A stretch of 64,000 bases of DNA, from NCBI GenBank assembly GCA_004292955.1, contig RDXX01000011.1:233336-297335 (forward strand), given 5' to 3'. Both the position numbers and the translations under genes were made by a program. The notes below the pieces were generated by a model. The model saw nothing but the letters and a program-made list of their open reading frames with translations, ran no database searches and was not told where the DNA came from. This DNA is from Oscillatoriales cyanobacterium. Its GTDB lineage: Bacteria > Cyanobacteriota > Cyanobacteriia > Cyanobacteriales > Microcoleaceae. Positions 37,703 to 46,170 of the stretch are shown here, piece by piece. The first letter of the stretch is position 1. Every line of letters starts with the position of its first letter.

Positions 37703-38326
37703 GTGACAGCTACTATAATCATACCAAAAAATGCCGACAAAAAATTAGATCCAGAATCACAGTCAAAATTAGTAAACATAGCAGAAACTCAGCCAAAATC
37801 TGCTTCCCAGAAAGTCATATCTCTAGAAAAAATTTTAGTCAGACCTCGTGATAAAATGGAGTGGGTTGACGGCAACTTAGTAGAGAAAACAGGAATGACA
37901 TTCAAACACGGTCTCGCTCAAGTTAATCTAGCTACTGACTGGAGAAATTACAAAAATTCCAGCGGACAGGGAAGAGAAGTTATTACCGAAATACTTTGCT
38001 ACACTGGCAAAAATGGCCTCCGTCCCGATGTCGCTTACATCACTCCTGAACTTTTGCCACAATCGGGGAATTTTACATGATTTTCCCAAAGCTTCCCACT
38101 CATTGCAGAAATTGCTTCTCCTGAAGATAGCGGCGAAGAGTTATTTGCAAAAGCTCAAGAATATTTGGAATCGGGATGTTTAGAAGTTTGGTTGCTCTTT
38201 CCTGAAGCTAGATTAATATTTGTGAATGCCGGGGAACGCTGGCTGTTGTTTAATGCAGATGAAGTTGTTAACACTCAAAGGGTACTTACAGGTTTTAGGG
38301 TAGCTGTCAACGAACTACTCATTTAA
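37703..38326 (+). pseudogene. Uma2-family endonuclease broken by in-frame TGA
   Basis: GTG start with AGAGAGG upstream. Codons 1-125 encode the N-terminal half of a Uma2 (DUF820) PD-(D/E)XK protein (MEWVDGNLVEKTGMTFKHG, LRPDVAYITPE). TGA at 38078-38080 interrupts it. The same frame continues for a further 81 codons through FPLIAEIASPEDSGEELFAKA and EVWLLFPEARLIFV, the conserved C-terminal half, to TAA at 38324. A single substitution would therefore restore a 207-residue protein. Confidence 0.88.
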
Positions 38327-38530
38327 GAAACTTAAATTGTTTTGCTAAATATTCAGATTTTATTGAAATTAATGATTGCTTAATCTCTCTCTTCTCCTCC
38401 ACTGCACCCTCTGCCCCCTCTACCATGCGGTTCATTCATAAAAATCTTGGTAAAATTTTAGCAAAAATGTCCTCAAAGTTTGTTAAGCTGTTCTAGCAGT
38501 TTTTTTTGACTTGTAGTCACCATCACAGTA

Positions 38531-40051
38531 ATGAGTCAGCAGGCAACCCTATTCCAGTACAAACCACTACACAAGCCAAACCAACTGATTTGCGGAACTG
38601 GTCAAACCGCTGTAGTGACTGGATGGACTGTAAAGCAAGCGATCGCCAAACACCTTCACCCCCATGAGTTTGCTGTGATTGGACAGTTGTACAGTTCAAC
38701 TCGTGGAATTAGCTTTCTGATTCGGAATCTTTTATTCAATCCCCATGTTCGCTTTTTAGTAATCATGAACGCTACAAAAGAAGACCTCAATGCTGGTGGA
38801 TGTAAGTGCCTGCTGGACTTCTTCCGTAATGGGTTTACAGAAGGAACCAGTGATACCGGACGCAAATGTTGGGTGATTAAATCTCCCATTACTGGGTATA
38901 TTGATATTGAAATTCCAGCTAGTGCTTTGGAACAATTACGACAATCGATAGAGGAACCTGTAGAAGCAAAATCCATTTCTGAAGCTGTAGCCTCTGTCAA
39001 GTCTTACTCACAACAGAACATACTTGAACCCTGGGGTAATTACTTAGAATTTCCTATCTCTGAAATCGTTCCTACTATTCAACCTGGACCGCGTTACGGC
39101 CATCGGATAGAAGGAACAACTATTGCAGAAACTTGGGTTAAAATTATTCATCGCATCAAAACAACAGGTACAATTCGACCGACTGGCTACGATGGCAAAT
39201 GGCAAGAATTAATTGATTTAATAGCTGTGGTGAAAAATGAGCCACCAGGCTTTTATTTCCCCGAACCAAATTATCTGCCCATTGACCGTCCTTTTGTTCA
39301 AGAATACACTTCACAAATATTAGATGATTCAGTGAAACGAGAAGGTGTTAAATACACTTATGGGCAGCGTCTTCGTTCTTGGTTTAATGGACGCGACCAG
39401 ATTGAACAAGTTATTAATAAATTAATAGGTGAGATTGACGCTGCTAGTGCAGTTATGTCGCTGTGGGATGTAGCCGATCACGATTCAGGTGGCAGTCCAT
39501 GCCTTAACCATATCTGGCTAAGAGTTGTGGATAACGAACTGTCAATGACTGCTACTTTCCGCAGTAACGATATGTTTAGCGCCTGGCCTGCTAACGCTAT
39601 AGGATTGCGAAAATTGCAAGAACACATTCGAGACGCGATCGCCGATCGATCGGAGTACGATCTCAAGATGGGTCCACTGATTACCATTAGTCAGAGTGCT
39701 CATATCTACGATGATACTTTCGATTCAGTTGACCGGATTATCAACCAGCACTATCAAAAAATAGTTGATGCAGAACGTAGACGTTATTTCGATCCAAGTT
39801 ATTCTGATTGCGATTCAGTGGGAAACTTCATCATCAAATTGGAGGATAAAACAATAGTTGTTTCCCAAACAACTCCTGGTAGTGGTGAAATTACCAAGCA
39901 TTATAGTGGCAGAGATCCTCTCAAGCTATTACGAGAAATTTGTGCTAATTCTCCGGCAATACAGCCTGAACATTCAGGTTACTTAGGGCTAGAAATCCAG
40001 AAGGCTTTTGGCTGCATTGCAACTGGCAAAAAATATATTCAGGATCAATAA
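38531..40051 (+). CDS. DUF4346-thymidylate synthase-family protein
   Basis: 506 residues. N-terminal about 150: DUF4346-like region (FAVIGQLYSSTRGISFLIRN; NPHVRFLVIM) seen in archaeal-type thymidylate synthases. C-terminal: TS/dCMP-hydroxymethylase fold with catalytic Cys in GGSPCLNH and phosphate-binding FRSNDMF (aligned to the YQRSxD loop). WPANA keeps an Asn where E. coli TS has Asn177; dCMP hydroxymethylases have Asp there, so dUMP is the likely substrate. An in-gene HIP1 site suggests long residence. First of a three-gene cluster with 38- and 25-bp gaps. Confidence 0.82.
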   Translation: MSQQATLFQYKPLHKPNQLICGTGQTAVVTGWTVKQAIAKHLHPHEFAVIGQLYSSTRGISFLIRNLLFNPHVRFLVIMNATKEDLNAGGCKCLLDFFRNGFTEGTSDTGRKCWVIKSPITGYIDIEIPASALEQLRQSIEEPVEAKSISEAVASVKSYSQQNILEPWGNYLEFPISEIVPTIQPGPRYGHRIEGTTIAETWVKIIHRIKTTGTIRPTGYDGKWQELIDLIAVVKNEPPGFYFPEPNYLPIDRPFVQEYTSQILDDSVKREGVKYTYGQRLRSWFNGRDQIEQVINKLIGEIDAASAVMSLWDVADHDSGGSPCLNHIWLRVVDNELSMTATFRSNDMFSAWPANAIGLRKLQEHIRDAIADRSEYDLKMGPLITISQSAHIYDDTFDSVDRIINQHYQKIVDAERRRYFDPSYSDCDSVGNFIIKLEDKTIVVSQTTPGSGEITKHYSGRDPLKLLREICANSPAIQPEHSGYLGLEIQKAFGCIATGKKYIQDQ

Positions 40052-40089
40052 ATCTAAGCGTCGTAAAGTTAAAGCATAGGAAATAGTTT

Positions 40090-40959
40090 ATGTCGGTTCT
40101 AAGCGAGTGGGATATTATCAATGAGCTAGGTAGAGGGATATTTATTTATCCTTTTAAAGGGAGAGAACATAGCATCAGAGGTTGCTGTTTACGCCTAACG
40201 GCAAGTGAATATGCTTATACATTTAACATAGATCAACAGACTCAACAGAAACAAACATTGCTTTTAAAAGATCGACAGGATAATAAACTTATTAAAATTC
40301 CAAGCCGAAAAACAGCTATAATATGGACTAATGAGTCAGTATTTGTTAACAATTATTTATGTGGAGTAATTCATTCACAAGTAAAATTAGTGTCACAGGG
40401 AATAGGACATCTTGGAACAAGAGTTAATCCTAATTATGGAGGTGTGATGGCTATAGCTCTTCATAATTTATCAGACAACGATATACAGATTAAAGTAGGT
40501 GATACTATTGCATATTTAAGAATTCATAGGTTGAGTTCAAAATCTTCTTTTTCTTCGGCATATAGAGACGATCCTGGTAAGCTTCATGATGCTATTCCTG
40601 AAGACTATCCAACACCGCCGGAACTTAGAAGCTGGTTAAACGATTCACAAAATCTGTGGAGAAAAGGAGATAAAAATGATATTTTAAAAGCGTTAGAGCA
40701 ATCGTCTGAATATAAAAAAGCCAAGGATGAGCTTAAACAGAAATCTATTCGCTACCGTTTAGTTTTTAAGTATTTGCCACAGTGGGAACCGATGGTTTGG
40801 GCTACGATTGTCGCGGCATTAGCAGCAATTGGGGGAGCAATTGGGACATGGGTAGCAGTTTTGAAACCTTCTTCACCACCTTCTTTTGATCCAAAACCAA
40901 TCATCACACCAAAGACACAAATAGCACCCACCCCTAAAGCAACCTCTGTTCCAAAATAA
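40090..40959 (+). CDS. Membrane-anchored dUTPase/dCTP-deaminase-fold protein, probably inactive
   Basis: 289 residues. Residues about 10-165 look like the trimeric dUTPase/Dcd fold; NPNYGGVMAIALHNLSDND aligns without gaps to dUTPase motif 3 (DSDYxGxLxISxWN). The dUTPase catalytic Asp is Asn, and the Dcd catalytic Glu position is Ala, so catalysis looks lost while the fold and the GDTIAYLRI strand remain. Then a polar helical segment, one transmembrane helix (PMVWATIVAALAAIGGAIG, about 235-260) and a Pro-rich tail. AT-rich, without HIP1 octamers, unlike its neighbours. RBS AGGAAA. Confidence 0.7.
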   Translation: MSVLSEWDIINELGRGIFIYPFKGREHSIRGCCLRLTASEYAYTFNIDQQTQQKQTLLLKDRQDNKLIKIPSRKTAIIWTNESVFVNNYLCGVIHSQVKLVSQGIGHLGTRVNPNYGGVMAIALHNLSDNDIQIKVGDTIAYLRIHRLSSKSSFSSAYRDDPGKLHDAIPEDYPTPPELRSWLNDSQNLWRKGDKNDILKALEQSSEYKKAKDELKQKSIRYRLVFKYLPQWEPMVWATIVAALAAIGGAIGTWVAVLKPSSPPSFDPKPIITPKTQIAPTPKATSVPK

Positions 40960-40984
40960 TACTGTTGAGAAAGCGTAAAAATCA

Positions 40985-41968
40985 ATGAACAAAGTATATA
41001 TATCTGGTGCTTTAACAGGAATTGAGAAACCAGCAGAAGTCAAGAGTTTCTATGAAGCCATTGGTCTGCTTTGCCAAGAAATAGGTTTTCAAGCGTATGT
41101 TCCACATATGTATACCGATCCCATCAATAACCCTGACATTAGTCCTAGCCAAGTATTTGAGAGAGACAAACATCAAGTTAGTACATCAGATTTAGTCATT
41201 GCTTACCTTGGCTCCTTCTCTTTTGGTGTGGGAATGGAGCTAGCTTATGCTGAAATGAATAATATTCCTATTGTGATTATTTATGAAAAAGATAAAGTTA
41301 TATCAAGATTTCCACTGGGTATCCCTACAGTAATTGCTGAAGTTCAGTTTCAGACTTATGAAGATGCTTTGAACCAACTTAAAAACGTTTTGGAACAGAA
41401 AAAAATACAGCAGCTTATGAATAAAACCTATCAAAGACCAAATTGGGATGAATACTTTTTGATGTTGGCAAAATTGGCCGCAACGCGATCGACTTGTCTG
41501 GCATTTCCCGTCGGCGCGGTAATCGCTAAAAACAGGCAAGTTTTAGCTACGGGTTACAACGGTTCCCCCTCAGGTTCGGTACACTGCACGGCTCAAGGCT
41601 TCTGCTATCCGGGTTTGAGCAGTTGCGATGCTAGCAAAACTTTGCCGTCGCGGGCGGTTCACGCTGAAGCAAATGCGATCGCCACTGCTGCCAAACACGG
41701 CATATCTACGGCTGGAGCTAGCATTTATGTGACTTTAGAACCCTGCATTTATTGTTTGAAATTAATTATTTCCGCCGGCATTCGCGAAGTATTTTACGAA
41801 ACTGTTTTTAACAGCGGAGAAAAGGCGGCCTTGAGAGATTCTTTTATAGCCGATGGTATTGTTGAATTCAAACAAATTAAGCTATCTGAAAGTACAGCAA
41901 AAAGATCGGCTTCATTTCTGCTGAATCCTACATCTGTTCCAAAAGACGATCGACCATTCGGTTCGTAG
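40985..41968 (+). CDS. Nucleoside deoxyribosyltransferase/DNPH1-like domain fused to dCMP deaminase
   Basis: 327 residues. Residues 1-140: NDT/DNPH1 fold (VYISGALTG; GVGMELAYAEMNNIPIV with the catalytic-position Glu), a family that cleaves or transfers the N-glycosidic bond of (deoxy)nucleosides or dNMPs. Residues 145-327: dCMP deaminase (HAEANAI and TLEPCIYCLKL zinc motifs) making dUMP. Met145 (ATG 41417) begins MNKTYQRPNWDEYF, where a stand-alone dCMP deaminase would start. The 5' part is AT-rich without HIP1; the 3' part has GCGATCGC and GC-richer codons. The stop codon lies inside a P1 hairpin. Confidence 0.85.
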   Translation: MNKVYISGALTGIEKPAEVKSFYEAIGLLCQEIGFQAYVPHMYTDPINNPDISPSQVFERDKHQVSTSDLVIAYLGSFSFGVGMELAYAEMNNIPIVIIYEKDKVISRFPLGIPTVIAEVQFQTYEDALNQLKNVLEQKKIQQLMNKTYQRPNWDEYFLMLAKLAATRSTCLAFPVGAVIAKNRQVLATGYNGSPSGSVHCTAQGFCYPGLSSCDASKTLPSRAVHAEANAIATAAKHGISTAGASIYVTLEPCIYCLKLIISAGIREVFYETVFNSGEKAALRDSFIADGIVEFKQIKLSESTAKRSASFLLNPTSVPKDDRPFGS

Positions 41969-42018
41969 TCAGGACTTTAGTCCGCATTCAAGAAGGACTA
42001 AAGTCCTCACTACAAACC
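41961..42018. repeat. P1 palindromic element, copy 2
   Basis: Arms GTTCGTAGTCAGGACTTTAG (41961) and its near-complement (41995-42018, two mismatches). It overlaps the last codons and TAG of the deaminase fusion gene. Confidence 0.85.
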
Positions 42019-42028
42019 TTCTCTCTTG

Positions 42029-42087
42029 GGTTGGTAGTGAGGACTTCAGTCCGCATTAAAGAAGGACTAAAGTCCTCACTACAAACC
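42029..42087. repeat. P1 palindromic element, copy 3
   Basis: Arms at 42029-42052 and 42064-42087 (core GTAGTGAGGACTTCAGTCC against GGACTAAAGTCCTCACTAC). It is tandem to copy 2 and fills the gap between convergent genes, presumably ending transcription from both. Confidence 0.87.
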
Positions 42088-42090
42088 TTT

Positions 42091-42594
42091 TCAATCAAAC
42101 TCATTCACAGCTTGCAAATAGTCGATCGCCGCATCTATCCTCGAACTATACTTAAAAGCAAACTGATCGAACCAATATCTCTCATCGGAATTTTTATCCA
42201 AATTCTTCAGCCAAACCTGAGCTTGCCTAACTTTCTGCCTGTGCGTTTGTACGTCTAACTCTGACTGCACAATCTTTTCTGCTGGCTTCGGTGCTAGTGC
42301 CGTCACTTCCTGAGGTTTATTTTCTGCTTCGTGCAGAGGCTGAAGCGGTTGTTGTGCAGCCACTTCCTGAGCTTTATTTTGTGCTTCGTATTCAGCCTTG
42401 ATTTCAGCTAAATCCTTGTCAAAAGTACCAGAATACTTGATATCTGCTGTTTTAAAAGTTTGATTTGACGGCACTGCTGCTGGTTGGGAAAGCGGTTGTG
42501 CTTCCACTGGCGGCTGACTTGGCGCGTCGCGATTTTTTTGAGATGCTTGATATTCTGCCCTAAGTTCAGCTAACAGGCGATCGATCGATTCCAT
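42091..42594 (-). CDS. Slr1339-family salt-stress-type protein
   Basis: 167 residues. The N-terminal helix MESIDRLLAELRAEYQASQ, a long Ala/Pro/Gln-rich linker with a repeated KAEYEAQNKAQEV segment, and the C-terminal YWFDQFAFKYSSRIDAAIDYL match what I know of the cyanobacterial Slr1339 family, linked to salt stress without a defined mechanism. It is soluble and largely disordered in the middle. Confidence 0.65.
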   Translation of the reverse strand: MESIDRLLAELRAEYQASQKNRDAPSQPPVEAQPLSQPAAVPSNQTFKTADIKYSGTFDKDLAEIKAEYEAQNKAQEVAAQQPLQPLHEAENKPQEVTALAPKPAEKIVQSELDVQTHRQKVRQAQVWLKNLDKNSDERYWFDQFAFKYSSRIDAAIDYLQAVNEFD

Positions 42595-42670
42595 GACTTA
42601 AAACCCCCTTTAAAAAATCCTGCCCAGCAACCAGGCACAAATATAGTCCCGCAAACAACCCGCAGCCTCC

Positions 42671-43276
42671 TCAATCAGTTATTGCATTCAGCAATACTTC
42701 CGTCAGGGTCATTCCTTCGATATCATCCATCGTCACTGTATCAACGATATCGAATTTAGCTCCGGCGCTTTGCAGTTCGTCATCCAATATCTTGAGAAAC
42801 TTAGTCGCTTCCGGGGCATTCCCTACTTGAATGAAGGAAATCGCCAGCTCTTCATCTCGATCGAGCTTCCGCGATGCCTCTATAATTGTTTTCATTACTT
42901 CCTTGCGATCGTCCGGTTCGCCGTCCGTCACCACTAATATGGTTTCGCCATTTGGCTTGGTCTTACCGGATGCTTTGCGCTGAAAATAATTGTTGAGAGA
43001 ATCTAGCAGCACCGCAGCCAAATTTGTAGTCCCGGAAGGTTCGTTTTCTTGGAAGATTTGCACTACTTTAGCTGATGTTACATTTTCGTAGCGTTTGAAG
43101 CGACCAGAAAAAACGTAAACTGTGATGCCGTCTGGGTCAAGTTCTTCGCATTTATTCGCCAGTGCGACAGTCGATTCTTGCATCAGCGCCCAGCGACTTT
43201 TTCCTCCCATCTGGTCTTTGGTGTACATACTGCCGCTTTTGTCAATGATGATTGTATAATCGCGGTTCTGAAGCAT
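42671..43276 (-). CDS. Von Willebrand factor A domain protein
   Basis: 201 residues, a single VWA domain with an intact MIDAS metal site: DKSGSM (DxSxS), SGTTNLA (Thr) and VTDGEPDD (Asp). Such stand-alone cytoplasmic VWA proteins bind partners through Mg2+ and often belong to tellurium-resistance-like or MoxR-linked modules; none is adjacent. The ORF track runs 19 codons upstream; ATG 43276 preceded by AGGAAA at good spacing and starting MLQNRDYTIIID is the better start. Confidence 0.87.
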   Translation of the reverse strand: MLQNRDYTIIIDKSGSMYTKDQMGGKSRWALMQESTVALANKCEELDPDGITVYVFSGRFKRYENVTSAKVVQIFQENEPSGTTNLAAVLLDSLNNYFQRKASGKTKPNGETILVVTDGEPDDRKEVMKTIIEASRKLDRDEELAISFIQVGNAPEATKFLKILDDELQSAGAKFDIVDTVTMDDIEGMTLTEVLLNAITD

Positions 43277-43399
43277 AAGATTTTTCCTGTTAATTAAGAA
43301 GTTTTTCCCAAAAAGAGCAAAACCAGCGAGCATAAGCGGTTGAGCTTGATTTTGCTCGCTGCGTTTTTTTAGTTGATTTGCGATCGCAAATACCCGAAT

Positions 43400-43876
43400 T
43401 TAAGCTGCAACTAAAGCGTTTTTAAGCGGCTTCCAGCTAAAAGCTCGATCGCCCCCCATCTCTACTGCTATTTTAACTCGCGGCTCTAGCGTCGGCAAAA
43501 CAGTCAAATACTCAACTTCCTGACTCGACAAAACCTGCCCTTCAATAATCCAAAGCACCAGTCCTTTAGATTTCGGCGGCAAATTATCTAATTGAGTTTG
43601 CAACATTGGAGGTACGTAGTAGGTGTAACCCACAGCCCCTTCATTGCCAGTAGTTTTCTTGCCCAAATGCGGCGGTCGCACCCCGTGAACTCCGGTCAAA
43701 TACATCGCCAAATCGCCCAAACCCCGCGCCGTAATCGTGTACGCACCGTAGCCGGCAGCCCGCAGCCGTCGCAGGTAACGGCCCTCAAATCCTCCCTCTA
43801 AAGGAACGTACAGGGCTAGCGACCCCGACTTTTCCAAATCCCGAATCATATCCGCACCAGTTGTAATCAGTCCCAT
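43400..43876 (-). CDS. ndhN: NDH-1 subunit NdhN
   Basis: 158 residues. LITTGADMIRDLEKSG, ALYVPLEGGFEGRYLRRLRA and GVRPPHLGKKTTG identify NdhN, a peripheral cytoplasmic-side subunit specific to photosynthetic NDH-1 complexes and needed for assembly of the hydrophilic arm. The ORF track adds 36 codons upstream without homology; MGLITTG is taken as the start. It lies just upstream of, and divergent from, the ribosomal operon. Confidence 0.94.
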   Translation of the reverse strand: MGLITTGADMIRDLEKSGSLALYVPLEGGFEGRYLRRLRAAGYGAYTITARGLGDLAMYLTGVHGVRPPHLGKKTTGNEGAVGYTYYVPPMLQTQLDNLPPKSKGLVLWIIEGQVLSSQEVEYLTVLPTLEPRVKIAVEMGGDRAFSWKPLKNALVAA

Positions 43877-43977
43877 AAATTTGTCTAGCCTGCTGTTTAA
43901 AATTTGGTCGATCGCCCATTGCGAGCTTAAAGTATTATAAATGCTAAAGCTGAGGCGAAAAGTTATCAAAAAAGGCC

Positions 43978-44007
43978 TTGACAAATAACAAACACTTCAT
44001 GTAATAT
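43978..44007 (+). promoter_or_regulatory. Candidate sigma-70-type promoter of the rplC operon
   Basis: TTGACA at 43978-43983, 18-bp spacer, TAATAT at 44002-44007, in the 432-bp ndhN-rplC spacer. This would leave a leader of about 295 nt before rplC, long enough for autoregulation, although I see no clear ribosomal-protein binding mimic. Confidence 0.55.
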
Positions 44008-44308
44008 TGTTAACTGGCGCTGTGAAAGGATACTGAGTAGCTTGCTATTCAAGTCCTAGCCCAAATAAGCAAGACCGACATTAAACTCGGAGATCGAATA
44101 GGTAAAAAACCTAGAATCTCAACCCTTGCAAGACTTCCACAAGCTCGCTCCCAAATTTAAAACTCAAATTTTAAACACCGAGGAAAGCTGTTGGTTGATA
44201 ACAGTTAATTGCAGGAACACTGAAATAGATGTTTCTGCACAAGAGCAAGCGGATTGACGTAAACTTCGCAATCCGAAACCTCTTGCGTAAATAAAAGGAA
44301 AAAAATCC

Positions 44309-44944
44309 GTGTCTGTAGGCATTCTTGGCACTAAACTAGGCATGACTCAAGTGTTTGACGCTGAAGGGAGAGCAATCCCCGTCACCGTCATACAAGCAGG
44401 GCCTTGTACAGTAACTCAAATCAAAACTAAACAAACTGATGGCTACACTGCCATTCAGATTGGATACGAAGAAGTAAAACCAAAGGCTCTCAACAAGCCA
44501 GAATTGGGACACCTTGCCAAGTCGGGGGCGAATCCATTGCGCCACTTGCACGAATACCGCTTGGAAGATACCAGTTCCTTTGAATTAGGCCAACAAGTAA
44601 AAGCAGACGCTTTTACACCGGGACAAATCGTAGATGTCATCGGTACCAGCATCGGTAAAGGTTTTGCAGGCTTTCAAAAGCGCCACAACTTCAAACGCGG
44701 CCCCATGTCTCACGGTTCTAAGAATCACCGCGAACCTGGATCGATCGGACCTGGAACCACTCCCGGACGCGTCTATCCCGGTAAAAGAATGGCAGGACGC
44801 ATGGGCAACGTTCAAGTTACCGTCCGCAAACTGACAATTGTCCGGGTGGATGCAGAGCAGAATTTGTTGCTGATCAAGGGAGCAGTTCCCGGAAAAGCTG
44901 GCGCCTTAGTCAATGTTGTTCCTGAGAAAAAAGTTGGGTGGTAG
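44309..44944 (+). CDS. rplC: Ribosomal protein L3
   Basis: 211 residues, early-assembly 50S protein whose loop reaches the peptidyl-transferase centre. The invariant [20 protein letters not shown] region is present. It starts with GTG (44309), with AAAAGGAAA upstream. It is first of the super-operon here: rpsJ, which often precedes rplC in other bacteria, is absent, as in most cyanobacteria. Confidence 0.97.
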   Translation: MSVGILGTKLGMTQVFDAEGRAIPVTVIQAGPCTVTQIKTKQTDGYTAIQIGYEEVKPKALNKPELGHLAKSGANPLRHLHEYRLEDTSSFELGQQVKADAFTPGQIVDVIGTSIGKGFAGFQKRHNFKRGPMSHGSKNHREPGSIGPGTTPGRVYPGKRMAGRMGNVQVTVRKLTIVRVDAEQNLLLIKGAVPGKAGALVNVVPEKKVGW

Positions 44945-45060
44945 TTATTGGTTATTGGTTATTTGTTATTGGTTATTGGTTATTAGCAACAACTAACAAC
45001 TAACAATCAACAAATAACAACCAACAACTGACAACTAACAACTAACAACCAACAACTGAC
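44944..45060. repeat. Heptamer-like runs TTGGTTA and CAACTAA in rplC-rplD gap
   Basis: The 137-bp gap is almost entirely GGTTATT-type units followed by CAACTAA/CAACTGA units, which are roughly complementary and could pair into a long imperfect hairpin between the two ribosomal genes. Confidence 0.8.
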
Positions 45061-45081
45061 AAAGGAAAAAGGACAAAAGAT

Positions 45082-45714
45082 ATGGTTAACTGTGTAGTGC
45101 GAAATTGGCAAGGCGAAGAAGTTGGAGAAACAACTTTAGAGCTTCGCGTAGCCAAAGAAGAAAATGCGTCTCACATCGTTCACAGAGCCTTGAGACGGCA
45201 AATGGTCAACGCCCGTCAAGGGAATGCTTGCACCAAAACTCGATCGGAAGTTAGAGGCGGCGGCCGCAAACCCTGGCGTCAAAAAGGCACAGGTCGAGCC
45301 AGAGCAGGTTCGATCCGTTCTCCGTTGTGGCGGGGCGGCGGTGTCATCTTCGGACCGAAACCCAGAGACTTTGAAGTCAAAATGAACAAAAAAGAACGCC
45401 GTCTCGCTTTGCGGACAGCATTCTTTAGCCGTACCGAAGACATCATTGTGGTTGAAGAATTTGCAGAGCAATTTCCGAGACCGAAAAGCAAAGAATTGCT
45501 AAGTGCGATCGCCCGTTGGGGTATCGAAGCCCATAAAAAAGTTCTGTTAATCTTGCCAGAACCGCAACTCAACGTTTACCTGTCAGGACGCAACATCGAA
45601 TTAGTCAACGTCATCTTGGCAACTTCTCTGAATGTTTACGACGTTCTCGCGGCTGACAAAATAATCGTCACCTCTACAGCCATAGCAAAAATTCAGGAGA
45701 TTTACGGTGAGTAA
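45082..45714 (+). CDS. rplD: Ribosomal protein L4
   Basis: 210 residues. 50S exit-tunnel protein; the extended-loop region [22 protein letters not shown] is intact. In E. coli L4 also represses its own operon; whether it does so here is unknown. RBS AAAGGAC-type. It ends overlapping rplW by 8 bp. Confidence 0.97.
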   Translation: MVNCVVRNWQGEEVGETTLELRVAKEENASHIVHRALRRQMVNARQGNACTKTRSEVRGGGRKPWRQKGTGRARAGSIRSPLWRGGGVIFGPKPRDFEVKMNKKERRLALRTAFFSRTEDIIVVEEFAEQFPRPKSKELLSAIARWGIEAHKKVLLILPEPQLNVYLSGRNIELVNVILATSLNVYDVLAADKIIVTSTAIAKIQEIYGE

Positions 45715-46015
45715 AATCGACCCCCGCGACTACGCAGATTTGATCCAGCGTCCGATTCTCACCGAGAAAGCTACCCGAATGATGGAATTAAATCAATTCA
45801 CATTTGACGTAGCGCCAAAAGCGACCAAGCCTCAAATCAAAGCTGCAATCGAAGAACTATTTAAGGTCAAAGTCATTGGCGTCAACACCCAAAACCCGCC
45901 GCGAAAAAAGCGCCGAGTAGGTAAATTCGTCGGCTTTAAACCTTGCTACAAGCGAGCAACAGTAACTCTGCTAGACGGAGACTCGATCCGCAAACTCCTA
46001 TTCCCAGAAGTTTAG
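45707..46015 (+). CDS. rplW: Ribosomal protein L23
   Basis: 102 residues, at the exit-tunnel rim where trigger factor and SRP dock. GTG start overlaps the rplD stop (GGTGAGTAA), indicating translational coupling. [18 protein letters not shown] and [16 protein letters not shown] are characteristic. Confidence 0.96.
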   Translation: MSKIDPRDYADLIQRPILTEKATRMMELNQFTFDVAPKATKPQIKAAIEELFKVKVIGVNTQNPPRKKRRVGKFVGFKPCYKRATVTLLDGDSIRKLLFPEV

Positions 46016-46170
46016 CCAATTTTGGATTTTAGATTTTAGATTTTAGATTCCAGTTAACTGATGCAAACTTCCCATCCAGGAAACTCGCAAGTTAACTTAA
46101 TCCCAAATCTAAAATCCAAAACTGTCAAGTCCAAAATCCCAAGTCTAAAATCTAAAATCTAAAAGCGATT
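46016..46170. repeat. TTTTAGA / TCTAAAA facing arrays in rplW-rplB gap
   Basis: TTTTAGA units at about 46022-46048 face TCTAAAA/TCCAAAA units at about 46108-46163, potentially pairing as a long stem around the middle of the spacer. Confidence 0.8.

Noticed and set aside
44040-44100. Possible tRNA-like segment (ATTCAAGTCCTAGCCC) upstream of rplC
   Set aside because: No acceptor, D or anticodon arms could be folded around it.
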